From the NCBI RefSeq assembly GCF_026725475.1, contig NZ_CP109965.1, positions 744,001-808,000 on the forward strand: a stretch of 64,000 nt of DNA, written 5' to 3'. Of this stretch, positions 7,491 through 16,377 are shown in pieces. Origin of the DNA: Catenovulum adriaticum (GTDB lineage Bacteria; Pseudomonadota; Gammaproteobacteria; Enterobacterales; Alteromonadaceae). The position numbers and the translations under genes were made by a program. Position 1 is the stretch's first letter. Every line of letters starts with the position of its first letter. The notes under the pieces were generated by a model. The model made no database searches and was not told the origin of the DNA. It was given only the letters and a program-made list of their open reading frames with translations.

Positions 7491-8777
7491 ATGCAAAGCA
7501 TTACAATTCAACCTATTTCACATGTTAGTGGCGAAGTGACCATTCCCGGCTCTAAAAGTTTATCAAACCGAATTTTATTATTAGCCGCGTTAGCCAAAGG
7601 TGAAACTCATATTACTAATTTGCTCGACAGTGAAGATATTAGCCACATGCTAAACGGGCTTAAGTTATTAGGCGTCGATTATCAGTTATCAGCCGATAAA
7701 AGTGAATGTAAGGTTCAAGGGTTAGCTGGTGCAATTAAATATAATGGCAGCGCCGAATTATTTTTAGGTAATGCAGGTACGGCGATGCGCCCGCTAGCGG
7801 CGGCTTTATGTTTGGGTGAAGGTGAATTTACGTTAACCGGTGAGCCAAGAATGTTTGAACGCCCCATTGGTCACTTAGTTGATGCACTCAGACAAGTTGG
7901 TGCTGATATTGAATACTTAAAAGATACAGATTACCCACCGCTTAAAATTCAGGCCAGTGGTTTGCAAGGTGGACAGGTTGAAATTGATGGCAGTATCTCG
8001 AGCCAATTTTTGACCGCGTTGTTAATGGCGGCGCCTTTGGCGCAAGGTGATATGGAAATTAAGGTAAAAGGTGAGTTAGTTTCAAAACCTTATATTGAAA
8101 TTACCTTGCATCTAATGAAGCAATTTGGCATTGACGTTGAAAATAACAATTATCAAACGTTTAAAGTTAAAGGTAATCAAACTTATCAATCACCCGGTCG
8201 AGTTTTAGTTGAAGGCGACGCATCTTCTGCTTCTTACTTTTTAGCTGCTGCGGCCATTAAAGGCGGTACGATTAAGGTTAATGGCGTAGGTTTAAAAAGT
8301 GTGCAGGGTGATGCTAAATTTGCAGAAGTGCTTGAACAAATGGGCGCGCAGGTTGAATGGGGCGATGAGTACATTCAAGTGACTAAACAAGGCCCTTTAC
8401 AAGCGGTTGATGTTGATTTAAATCATATCCCAGATGCTGCAATGACAATTGCCACCGCTGCTTTATTTGCGAAAGGGACTACGGCAATTCGTAATATTTA
8501 TAATTGGCGAGTAAAAGAAACCGACCGTTTGTATGCAATGGCAACTGAGTTAAGAAAAGTAGGCGCAACGGTTGAAGAAGGTAAAGATTATATTGTTATT
8601 GAGCCGCCAACTGAAATCACAACCGCTGCGATTGATACTTATAATGATCACCGAATTGCAATGTGTTTCTCGTTAGCGGCCATGGGCGCTAACCCTATGA
8701 TTATTAATGATCCTAAGTGTACGGCTAAAACCTTCCCTAATTATTTTGAGTTGTTTGAGTCTGTTGTACAGCGTTAA
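7491..8777 (+). CDS. aroA: 3-phosphoshikimate 1-carboxyvinyltransferase (EPSP synthase)
   Basis: Shikimate-pathway enzyme that transfers enolpyruvate from PEP to shikimate 3-phosphate, giving EPSP for chorismate and aromatic amino acids. The 428-residue length is typical. Visible motifs: [19 protein letters not shown] (19-37, K22 binding PEP and S3P), [10 protein letters not shown] (93-102), [11 protein letters not shown] with the catalytic aspartate, [10 protein letters not shown] near 340, and the C-terminal YNDHRIAM and [11 protein letters not shown] signatures. The GNAGTAMRP form indicates the class I type. It is transcribed alone and ends at a strong terminator, convergent with rluA. Confidence 0.97.
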   Translation: MQSITIQPISHVSGEVTIPGSKSLSNRILLLAALAKGETHITNLLDSEDISHMLNGLKLLGVDYQLSADKSECKVQGLAGAIKYNGSAELFLGNAGTAMRPLAAALCLGEGEFTLTGEPRMFERPIGHLVDALRQVGADIEYLKDTDYPPLKIQASGLQGGQVEIDGSISSQFLTALLMAAPLAQGDMEIKVKGELVSKPYIEITLHLMKQFGIDVENNNYQTFKVKGNQTYQSPGRVLVEGDASSASYFLAAAAIKGGTIKVNGVGLKSVQGDAKFAEVLEQMGAQVEWGDEYIQVTKQGPLQAVDVDLNHIPDAAMTIATAALFAKGTTAIRNIYNWRVKETDRLYAMATELRKVGATVEEGKDYIVIEPPTEITTAAIDTYNDHRIAMCFSLAAMGANPMIINDPKCTAKTFPNYFELFESVVQR

Positions 8778-8803
8778 ACTCAGTTTTAATAAAAAATAAA
8801 AAG

Positions 8804-8838
8804 AAAAGCCAAGCGATGCAAACCGCTTGGCTTTTTTG
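8804..8838 (+). terminator. Rho-independent terminator after aroA (probably bidirectional)
   Basis: AAGCCAAGCG (8806-8815) pairs perfectly with CGCTTGGCTT (8824-8833) across an 8-nt loop and runs into a T tract. The A-rich left flank would also supply a T tail for the convergent rluA transcript. Confidence 0.9.
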
Positions 8839-8908
8839 TTTAACTTATCTTAATGCGTCACTTTATTTGTATTTTAAGGTTACACTTAATCTTGTTATGC
8901 CTTTATTT

Positions 8909-9562
8909 TTAAAAGTTAGCAGGGCAGTGAAACTCGATTAATTGATTTGTCTCTGGGTGGGTAATTTGTAAATGCATGGCATGTAAACATAATCTGTCAC
9001 TGGCATTTTTAATTGATTTTGGCGCATAGAAATTATCACCTAAAATAGCATGTCCTAAAGTTAACAAATGAACTCTCAGTTGATGAGTGCGGCCGGTAAC
9101 AGGCTTGAGTTCAATTAAACTCGATGCAGGATGAATTTGTAAAACACGATAATGAGTGAGTGCTTTTTTTCCTGAATCTAACGCCACTTTTTGTAACGGC
9201 ACCCGCGTTTTATCGGCGATTAACGGCCAGTCCATTATGCCGCTTAACGGTTGTGGTGTGCCTGCGACCTCGGCTAAATAAGTTTTTTGAGTTTGTCTGG
9301 CTTCAAATTGTTTTTTGAGGTGAATTTCGGCTGCTTTGGTTTTTGCAAATAGCAATATGCCTGATGTTTCGCAGTCTAACCTGTGAACTAAAAAAACTTG
9401 GGGAAATTGTTTTTGTAATCGGGTTAGTGCGCAATCTTGAGTTTCGGGTGCACGACCGGGGTTAGACAACAAACCAGAGGGTTTATTAATAACCAGTAAG
9501 GCATCGTCTTGGTAGATTATTTGTAATGGCGCTTGGGGCGGTTTATAAATAAATTTTTGCAT
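8909..9562 (-). CDS. rluA: RNA pseudouridine synthase RluA (23S rRNA U746 / tRNA U32)
   Basis: Catalyses isomerisation of uridine to pseudouridine. At 217 residues it matches E. coli RluA (219 aa). It shares the N-terminal YKPPQAPLQIIYQDD..VINKPSGLLSNPGR, the catalytic motif HRLD at 60-63 (D63 nucleophile) followed by TSGI, and KPVTGRTHQLRVHLLTLGHAILGD in the C-terminal half. There is no S4 domain, as expected for RluA itself. It is likely monocistronic, convergent with aroA. Confidence 0.92.
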   Translation of the reverse strand: MQKFIYKPPQAPLQIIYQDDALLVINKPSGLLSNPGRAPETQDCALTRLQKQFPQVFLVHRLDCETSGILLFAKTKAAEIHLKKQFEARQTQKTYLAEVAGTPQPLSGIMDWPLIADKTRVPLQKVALDSGKKALTHYRVLQIHPASSLIELKPVTGRTHQLRVHLLTLGHAILGDNFYAPKSIKNASDRLCLHAMHLQITHPETNQLIEFHCPANF

Positions 9563-10029
9563 AATTAGGGGTTAACTAACCTGAATTGTTGAATCACAAA
9601 TTGATTTTTAATGGCTGTTTTATCTTAATACTTAGTTAAACCGGTATTCAAACTGATATTAAAACAAGCTATTCCACCAACCGATTAAACTTTACTTAAA
9701 GCCTATAAATTCAATGTATTCGTTAACGTGTTAGCAAACGCGTGTGAATTTTTATCTTATTTTTTAGTTATAAATTACTAATAAAAATAAACGCCTGCAA
9801 GCTTTTAGGTTAACTATGGCATGGACTTAAGCAGAACGGTTAATGATACAGTAGCTAATTGCATTTTAAAAATTGAATTAGTAAAAACGAATGTCGATAT
9901 TTTGACCGAATGTTGAATATTGATGCTTTTAATTGTTATTGGTTGATTAATTTAGACACAATACCCTAAATTGGTTTGAACCAAGTTATTCAATTTTTTA
10001 GGTCAATTTAAAAATTTTATAATAATAAC
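9563..10029. other. Long intergenic region between rluA and the small-RNA candidate
   Basis: This is AT-rich sequence of about 470 bp. It holds no convincing coding frame. It provides the upstream region for rluA on the minus strand and, at its right end, a TATAAT (10018-10023) facing the orphan terminator downstream. I see no other structure. Confidence 0.5.
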
Positions 10030-10097
10030 CCGCAAGGGACTATATGTGTTCTCCTAAGTGTACCCCTCAAGTTTGTGCGGCTTGAGGGGATTTTTTT
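10030..10097 (+). ncRNA. Candidate small RNA ending in an orphan terminator
   Basis: A TATAAT at 10018-10023 is followed by about 65-70 nt (CCGCAAGGGACTATATGTGT...) that end in a textbook Rho-independent terminator. No plus-strand protein gene lies upstream for which this terminator could serve, because rluA points away. The -35 element is poor. Size and layout fit a Hfq-type small RNA, but I recognise no known family. Confidence 0.35.
10063..10097 (+). terminator. Rho-independent terminator
   Basis: CCCCTCAAG (10063-10071) pairs perfectly with CTTGAGGGG (10081-10089) around a 9-nt loop, followed by ATTTTTTT. It functions only on the plus strand, since the reverse side lacks a T run. Confidence 0.85.
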
Positions 10098-10134
10098 GTC
10101 TGGTGTTACCTGGTGTTAAGAAGGGGTAGCTTGT

Positions 10135-12233
10135 TTATAGTGTTTTCATGTATTCAACTAATTGCCATCTTTGCGGATCGCTTAGCTGCGTTGTCGCGTA
10201 ATTGTGTCCGGCATTACTATTGGCGACTTTGTCGGTTTTAAATTCAAAACCTAAATAACCGCTGCTAATAAAACCTACTTTTTTGGGATCATAATATCGG
10301 CTACCCACGGTAAATTGATTTGGCCTGCATTGGGTTTGTATATCGTTATCCGCTTCACATTTAGGCAGTAGTAAATCGTATAAACTGGGCACTGAACCAT
10401 TATGTAAATAAGGAGCCGTTGCCCAAATACCATTGAGTGGCCGAGCTTTATAAGCCAGTAAAGATGCATACGGATTTTGGGTTGTATCAGGCTGATAGTC
10501 GCCGCGTTTCACACTGCTTTTTATGGTGTTATCAAATGCGGTAACCATTAAGTTGTAAATCCAGTTAAAAAAGCGGGTTGGGGCCCATTTATCTGGGTCT
10601 GGTGTGGCAACAACATTTTTGGTGGCTGAGGTTAATATACTGGCAACGGCGGCTTCTTCTTGAATCAATATATTGCCCACGTCGGTAGATAAATAAATGC
10701 CTTCTAAGATGCCACTTTTACCTTGGTAAGTTGCACCATTTAACGCCATTTTCCGGTCGGTTTTTATATTATCGAGTTGGGTCATTTGCGCGACAATTTT
10801 GCGTGATGGGTTGTCGCGTTCAATGTTTTGATGACAGCTTTGGCAATGTTGGTTAAATAATTTTTTACCGAGTTTTGCTTTTTGCTGATCAATTTTAGGT
10901 AAAACGGTTTCCGGCCACTTTGGTGAGGTAAGTTCCGCTAACTGAGATTCTAATAAACGTAAATTATCCACATCAATAGAAGAGCGAAAGTTAATTAATT
11001 TACCATTTTCGTTTTGTTTTGACTGGCCGCCAATCCAAGTTGCCAAACTAGAACGATCGGTTTCTTGCCAGTCTAATGTGGCGAATACGCCCATGACTTC
11101 ACCTGAATTTCGGCCAATGGCCCCTACGCCTGAATTGGCCGCTATGCCATTCCACTGTACATAATCATGCTGCGCGATATCCCATAAGAATGGATATGAA
11201 ACAGGTGCATCTGGTTGATTAAATAGGGCTTGTTTAAGCGTTTTGAGTTTGGCCAGGTCTTGAGGTAATTGATTATTGTGAGCCGTTAAGTGAAAAGTTG
11301 AAACTAATTTATCAAATAGGTGCACCATGTCGGTAGAGCTAATTAATTGCTGAGCTAACTGTTGCTTTAATTGTGCTGCCATCTCGGCGTCAAAGCTTTG
11401 CTCAATGACAGCTGTGAGTTGCTTTTTGTTGATAACGTGCTGCAATACGCGGTTATAAATACGTCCAAACGCATCTAACCTAGCGTATCCGTATGAGTGT
11501 CGCTGGTATTAATATAATTGTATAAGCTGATTTGTAGCTGGTAAAAAGCTAAATCTTTAACGATAGCGGTTTTGTTATCATAATTAATATCTAGCGCTAA
11601 TACGCGCTCAACAAAGCGTTGTTGTTTTTCAGCTGAATTTAAAGTCATGGATAACGCAACTTCTAACTCGCGCATAAAACCATCCATGTTAGCCATAGCA
11701 GGCCCGCCATCAATTCTAATTGCGGTGTCTTGATAAACGATTTGGCTGGTATGACAGGCGGCGCAGGTAAACCCTAAATAGCTTTTATTTTGGTATTCAT
11801 CTTTCACCATTCCTAATGGGAGAGCATCTGGGTTTAATTTGGTTTTTTGTTGGGGAATATATCTAAATTGATCAATATGTTGGTTGTCGCGAAAAAGAGA
11901 TTGAGAGTTGGACTGCTCTAAACTTAAGAAAAAGTCATAAGGTAATAAATCTGACCCTTGAGTGGCATTGTAGTACCACATGCTTTGCGCTGGCGACCAA
12001 CCTTGCCAATTTTTACTTGTTTCCCAATTTTTAAAATCTGGGCTTGGATATATTTTTTGATAGTTATCTAAAAACTGACTGTTGTTAACTATATCTGCGC
12101 CGCGGTATTCGTTATTGTCTTTAAATCTTTGGTAGTGTTTAATTTTGGCTGAAATGGCAATTACAATCGCTAAAATAATTAAGCCAATGGCTAGCCATTT
12201 TGTTAGCTTGCCCAGCTTTGAAAGGGTATGCAT
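10135..12233 (-). pseudogene. Frameshifted RoxA-like diheme cytochrome c (MauG/cytochrome c peroxidase superfamily)
   Basis: Two adjacent minus-strand frames form one protein interrupted by a frameshift near 11475-11490. The N-terminal part starts at ATG 12233 (GGAG upstream), has one membrane anchor (KWLAIGLIILAIVIAISA) and heme motif CAACH in YLGFTCAACHTSQI. The C-terminal part has heme motif CQSCH and the conserved LNGIWATAPYLHNGSVPSLYDLL. In the +1-shifted frame the junction reads GYARLDAFGRIYNRV, the usual family continuation, while the original frame hits TAG after DTHTDTLG. Restored, it would be about 700 aa, the size of RoxA/LatA-like diheme oxygenases and related periplasmic cytochromes. 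It may be a pseudogene or a one-base sequencing error. A MITE-like element lies 18 bp upstream of its start. Confidence 0.8.
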
Positions 12234-12250
12234 ACTAACTCCGTTTATTA

Positions 12251-12514
12251 GGGCGTGTTGATCTTTTCTGTATGATTTTACAGCGAGTTGTGCGGTATTT
12301 ATACAATGAAGCACGATTGTAGTGTAGTTGTTCTACATAAATGAGTGCTGAGGCAGTAGAAATGCCGCACAAACGCTGCCCGAAGGGTTCGTCCTAAACG
12401 CTTTTTACTCTTTGTTGCTGGTTTTTGACTTAGCCCGCTAGGCCTACAAACCAGCGCCGCGATTAAAAAGCGTTTAGTTAGAACAAAATTTATACAGCAA
12501 AGATCAACACGCCC
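12251..12514. mobile_element. MITE-like element with terminal inverted repeats
   Basis: GGGCGTGTTGATCTTT (12251-12266) and its reverse complement AAAGATCAACACGCCC (12499-12514) form perfect 16-bp terminal repeats around 264 bp without a coding frame. Inside is a nested hairpin: 14-bp arms CTAAACGCTTTTTA (12394-12407) and TAAAAAGCGTTTAG (12464-12477), and within them 8-bp arms GCTGGTTT/AAACCAGC. No clear target-site duplication is visible. It lies in the promoter region of the frameshifted cytochrome gene. A related end, GGGCGTGTTTATCTTTG, occurs at 35818, so this is a multi-copy family. Confidence 0.75.
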
Positions 12515-12603
12515 AAGTAATATTTTTATCCTGCGGAATATTATACCCTTTTCAAAATTAAATCCGGTTAATTTTTATAACATTATTGGCAGCCAAAACA
12601 GGC

Positions 12604-13209
12604 TTAATTGACAGCTTGCATCACAGACACAATATTTTTAGCGACATCGTCCATTTTTTGGCTATTGTCCATCGCCATTTTTCGCAGCGTTTTATATGCT
12701 TGATCTTCAGACAGCCCTTTATGCTGCATTAATATACCTTTGGCTTTGTCTATCCATTTTCGGCCATCGAGTTTGCGCTTGGTCTCGATAAGCTCACTTT
12801 GCAATGATTGTACTTGTTTGAACCGCGCGATGGCGACTTGTATTGTCGGGCCCACATGATGGGGCAGTTTGTCGCCAACAATATAAGCATTAATTTGTGA
12901 GTTAAGTAATTTTTGGATCATAATTTGGTCTGAAAATTCAGTAAAAACCACCATAGGTTTAGGATCAATTTGATTAAGAATAACTAAACTATGAATGCTT
13001 TCGTTACTGAGTTTGTCCACATCTAAAATAATGACATCAGGAATGACCTCATCAACTACTTTTAATATTGAGCAAGTCGTTAGCCTTGGATAAACATGAT
13101 AACCACAGGTCAATAATGCATTTTGTAAATCATGGTCATAGTGAGGGTGTTCTATTAATAATAAAACTTTTAATCCGTTGCTATTATTTGATTTATATTG
13201 ATTTTGCAT
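12604..13209 (-). CDS. ANTAR-domain response regulator (NasT/AmiR-like)
   Basis: This 201-residue protein has a receiver-like N-terminal domain (about 12-130; KVLLLIEHPHYDHDLQNALLTCGY, D63 in VIILDVD) and a C-terminal ANTAR helical domain (about 140-200: RKWIDKAKGILMQHKGLSEDQAYKTLRKMAMD). ANTAR proteins bind tandem hairpins in leader mRNA and prevent transcription termination. The receiver lacks the usual acidic pair near the N-terminus, so it may be pseudo-receiver-like, as in NasT/AmiR. No NasS-type sensor or nitrate/nitrite genes are adjacent, so its target is elsewhere or unknown. Confidence 0.85.
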   Translation of the reverse strand: MQNQYKSNNSNGLKVLLLIEHPHYDHDLQNALLTCGYHVYPRLTTCSILKVVDEVIPDVIILDVDKLSNESIHSLVILNQIDPKPMVVFTEFSDQIMIQKLLNSQINAYIVGDKLPHHVGPTIQVAIARFKQVQSLQSELIETKRKLDGRKWIDKAKGILMQHKGLSEDQAYKTLRKMAMDNSQKMDDVAKNIVSVMQAVN

Positions 13210-13462
13210 ATGCTCTTAACAGGTTTATTGATCACTTAAATAAGGCTAAGCAAAAAGTGCGCCTAATGCTTATTTTAAAGCTGTAGGCGGTTATTTTAGC
13301 GGTTTTCATTCAGCATGGGCTCATATTGGTGAAACGTTTTGCACTGAAATACGGCAATTTGCATGAATATAGTCAAAATACGTGCGTTGGTTTGTGTATG
13401 TGTTTTGAGTTTATGGTAAGTTTTATTGTTAAGCTTTAATCTAAACAATATTGCACCCAAAA
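13210..13462. other. Intergenic region before the SDR remnant
   Basis: About 250 bp of AT-rich sequence between the ANTAR gene and the SDR remnant. Frames on both strands are short, and the minus-strand frame overlapping the SDR remnant is probably its antisense shadow. It may contain more decayed 5' sequence of the same former gene. I see no regulatory site I can support. Confidence 0.4.
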
Positions 13463-13784
13463 AATCAACAGACCCAATCACATGCAGGCGTTCGTCCCAA
13501 AGGTGCATCCGTTCTTTATTCGGAAAGTAAAGCTGCATTAAACCATATGACCAAATTATTGGCGTTTAATCTTTCTCCACACATTCGTGTTAACGCGATA
13601 GTTCTGGGGTTAATACGCCAATGACAGACAATTGGAAGACGCTCAGACATTATGGAAAAATAAATCGCCTATGAAACGATACGCAGAACCTGAAGATATT
13701 GCTGGTATTGCGGCTATGTTGTTTGAGATCTCGTATTTAACGGGAAAAATTATAATGGCAGGTGGTGGGCTTAATTTGGTTTAA
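13463..13784 (+). pseudogene. Remnant of a short-chain dehydrogenase/reductase (SDR)
   Basis: Only the C-terminal half survives, spread over three frames. The first segment reads AGVRPKGASVLYSESKAALN with the catalytic YxxxK (Y-SES-K) and HIRVNAIVLGLI. A frameshift near 13613 leads to TPMTDNWKTLRHYGK. A second near 13665 leads to SPMKRYAEPEDIAGIAAMLF and TGKIIMAGGGLNLV with a normal stop. These segments align in order with a typical SDR. Two frameshifts and loss of the NAD(P)-binding N-terminal half make it a pseudogene. It lies just upstream of the sugar symporter gene. Confidence 0.8.
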
Positions 13785-13910
13785 TTTGATTGTTTTTGGT
13801 TCTTTTATGAAATATTATTACTAAGTTATTATATTTTACATTAACAAGCTCATGTTAAATGTTATATTATCTTCTAAATTTTGTTGTGATAATAATCATA
13901 GGACACTTCA

Positions 13911-15350
13911 ATGGCACAAATAGAACAAACAGCAAATAGTAAATTTGTTGGCACACAAGCAGAAAACAAAGCATTTATTATTTTGATTAGTTGCATTGCA
14001 ACAATAGGTGGCTTTTTATTTGGCTACGATAGTGGCGTGATCAACGGAACGGTTGAAGGCATTAAGGTTGCGTTTAATTCTGACTCAGTTAATACCGGCT
14101 TTAATGTTGCGTCAATGTTACTAGGTTGTGCTGTAGGCGCTGCTGCGGCAGGTCGGTTAGCTGATGTTTATGGCCGCAAAACTATGTTAATTATTGCGGC
14201 TCTTTTGTTTTTATTGTCAGCATGGGGTACAGGTATTTCAACGGATTCTAGTTGGTTTATTTTTTACCGCATTGTTGGTGGCTTAGCAGTAGGTGCAGCC
14301 AGTGTAATGACACCTGCTTATATTAGTGAAGTTGCACCAGCACGCTACAGAGGCCGTTTGTCTACTATTCAACAAGTGGCCATTATCTCGGGCTTAACCT
14401 CTGCTTTTTTAAGTAACTATGTACTGGCGAATATTTCGGGTTCGGCATTAAATCCGTTGTGGCTTAACTTTGAAACTTGGCGTTGGATGTTTTGGGTTGA
14501 GTTAATTCCGGCTAGTATCTTTTTGCTAGCGTTATTTTTAATTCCTGAAAGTCCTCGCTTTTTAGTTGCTCGTCATAAAGATGAAAAAGCCCTAGCTACT
14601 TTAACTCGTTTATATGGTGAGCAAGAAGCTAAGCAAAAGTTATCTGAAATTCAACATACCGTTTCGCAATCGTCAGATAAACCTAAAATGTCTGACTTGT
14701 TAGACTCTGCTACGAGCAAAATTAGACCCATTGTTTGGGTTGGGATTGGTCTTGCGATTTTCCAGCAGTTTGTTGGCATTAATGTGGTATTTTATTACGG
14801 TGCGGTATTGTGGCAATCGGTTGGTTTTTCAGAGAGCGATTCGCTATTTATTAACATTTTATCGGGTTCATTAAGTATTGGCGCTTGTTTAGTCGCAATT
14901 GCTTTAGTTGATAAAATTGGTCGTAAACCATTATTAATGATTGGTTCAATTGGCATGGCGGTGACTTTATCTGTTGCAGCTTATGCCTTTAATACTGCCA
15001 CAATAGGTGAAAGTGGTCAGCCTCAATTATCTGATTCTATGGGTACGCTAGCGCTTATTTTTGCTAATTTGTATGTTATTTTCTTTAATATGTCTTGGGG
15101 CCCCATTATGTGGGTAATGTTAGGCGAAATGTTCCCTAACCGCATTCGAGGATTAGGTTTAGCTGTTGCAGGCTTTTTCCAATGGGTTGCAAATTTTGCA
15201 ATCACAATGACGTTCCCAATTATGTTAGGTTCAGTTGGTTTGGCAGGCTCGTATGGCTTTTATGCAATATCGGCAGCTATTTCAGCCGTCTTTGTTTTCA
15301 AGTTGGTTAAAGAAACCAAAGGTAAAGAGCTTGAAGAAATGCAGGGTTAA
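13911..15350 (+). CDS. MFS sugar:H+ symporter (sugar porter family, XylE/GalP-like)
   Basis: Inner-membrane proton-coupled hexose/pentose importer of 479 residues with 12 predicted membrane segments. Sugar porter signatures are all present: GGFLFGYDSGVINGT in TM1, GRLADVYGRKTML, RYRGRLSTIQQ, PESPRFLV at the central loop, VGINVVFYYGAVLW in TM7, DKIGRKPLL, and VKETKGKELEEMQ at the C-terminus. AGGA precedes the ATG. It lies about 10 kb from the starch locus and could import the glucose released there, though substrate specificity cannot be read directly. A strong terminator follows. Confidence 0.93.
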   Translation: MAQIEQTANSKFVGTQAENKAFIILISCIATIGGFLFGYDSGVINGTVEGIKVAFNSDSVNTGFNVASMLLGCAVGAAAAGRLADVYGRKTMLIIAALLFLLSAWGTGISTDSSWFIFYRIVGGLAVGAASVMTPAYISEVAPARYRGRLSTIQQVAIISGLTSAFLSNYVLANISGSALNPLWLNFETWRWMFWVELIPASIFLLALFLIPESPRFLVARHKDEKALATLTRLYGEQEAKQKLSEIQHTVSQSSDKPKMSDLLDSATSKIRPIVWVGIGLAIFQQFVGINVVFYYGAVLWQSVGFSESDSLFINILSGSLSIGACLVAIALVDKIGRKPLLMIGSIGMAVTLSVAAYAFNTATIGESGQPQLSDSMGTLALIFANLYVIFFNMSWGPIMWVMLGEMFPNRIRGLGLAVAGFFQWVANFAITMTFPIMLGSVGLAGSYGFYAISAAISAVFVFKLVKETKGKELEEMQG

Positions 15351-15390
15351 GCTACAAACTTATCGGTTAATTTTAGCTTGTTAAACAATA

Positions 15391-15422
15391 AAAAAGCCGC
15401 TCATACTTGAGCGGCTTTTTTT
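15391..15422 (+). terminator. Bidirectional Rho-independent terminator between the sugar symporter and trmB
   Basis: AAAAAGCCGCTC and GAGCGGCTTTTT form a perfect 12-bp stem with a 6-nt loop. The plus side ends in a run of T and the minus side also has one, so it can serve both convergent genes. Confidence 0.92.
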
Positions 15423-15503
15423 GTTTTAAGGTTAATTCCGTAACAATCTGTTAGTTAATGTATTAAAAACGCATTCATTAAACTGAGTTACGGTTGCGTA
15501 AAT

Positions 15504-16229
15504 TTAATCTACTTTTTTATAGATTAAATCCCACACGCCATGGCCTAAATTTTGGCCACGTTTTTCAAATTTAGTTAAAGGTCTGTGTTCTGGCCTAGGC
15601 ACATAATCACCATCGCTGGCTACGTTTTTATAGCCAGGCGCAGCATTCATCACCTCTGCCATATGTTCGGCATAGTTTTCCCAGTCAGTAGCCATATGAA
15701 ATACACCGCCAATAGAAAGTTTTTGACGTAACAGCTCAACAAATTCAGGTTGTACAATACGGCGTTTATGGTGACGTTTTTTATGCCAAGGATCAGGAAA
15801 AAACAATTGCACTGTATCCAAGCTGTTATTAGCAATCGAATCTTTTAAAATCTCAACCGCATCGTGTGAAATTAACCGTAAATTGGTTAAGCCTGCATCG
15901 GTTGCTTCTTTTAAGCAAGCGCCAACCCCTGGGTGGTGAACTTCAATTCCGACAAAGTTTTTTTCAGGTGCTGCTTTTGCCATTGCAACAAGCGAACCGC
16001 CCATACCAAACCCAATTTCTAAGGTAACCGGGTTATCGTTACCAAACACGTCATGCCAATTGTATACGCTGGTTTGGTGCTCTAACCCCATTGACGGCCA
16101 GTATTGGGCAATGGCGGCCTCTTGGCCTTTGGTTAATCGGCCTTGGCGTACAACAAAGCTTTTTACTTCGCGAATCACTCGGCCATTATCTACTGCTCTT
16201 TTGAGCCTGTCTTGAGGCGTTTCACTCAT
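15504..16229 (-). CDS. trmB: tRNA (guanine-N7-)-methyltransferase
   Basis: SAM-dependent enzyme that forms m7G46 in the variable loop of tRNAs. At 241 residues it has the usual length. Features: basic N-terminus with [21 protein letters not shown]-binding [12 protein letters not shown] (about 70-81), [13 protein letters not shown], and the signature [18 protein letters not shown] with the catalytic aspartate region. [11 protein letters not shown] and the C-terminal [17 protein letters not shown] complete the family. It appears monocistronic. Confidence 0.96.
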   Translation of the reverse strand: MSETPQDRLKRAVDNGRVIREVKSFVVRQGRLTKGQEAAIAQYWPSMGLEHQTSVYNWHDVFGNDNPVTLEIGFGMGGSLVAMAKAAPEKNFVGIEVHHPGVGACLKEATDAGLTNLRLISHDAVEILKDSIANNSLDTVQLFFPDPWHKKRHHKRRIVQPEFVELLRQKLSIGGVFHMATDWENYAEHMAEVMNAAPGYKNVASDGDYVPRPEHRPLTKFEKRGQNLGHGVWDLIYKKVD

Positions 16230-16377
16230 ATTTTGTCCACTATCGGAAAATTATAATTTTAGGGTGTTCATACTCCCTGTCTTAGCGGAGCGATCATAGC
16301 GCATATTATTGTGATCTAAAAAGTAAGTGCAAGTATATTTGACTATACTTAGCTTATTTATTGGCTGAGGGAATGTT

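Noticed and set aside
11475..12314. Two independent cytochrome genes
   Set aside because: Neither half is a complete family member; the frame-shifted junction restores the conserved GYARLDAFGR text.
13296..13538. Minus-strand 80-codon protein
   Set aside because: Part of it is the antisense of the SDR remnant (YSESKAALN frame on the plus strand), and there is no ribosome site or recognisable domain.
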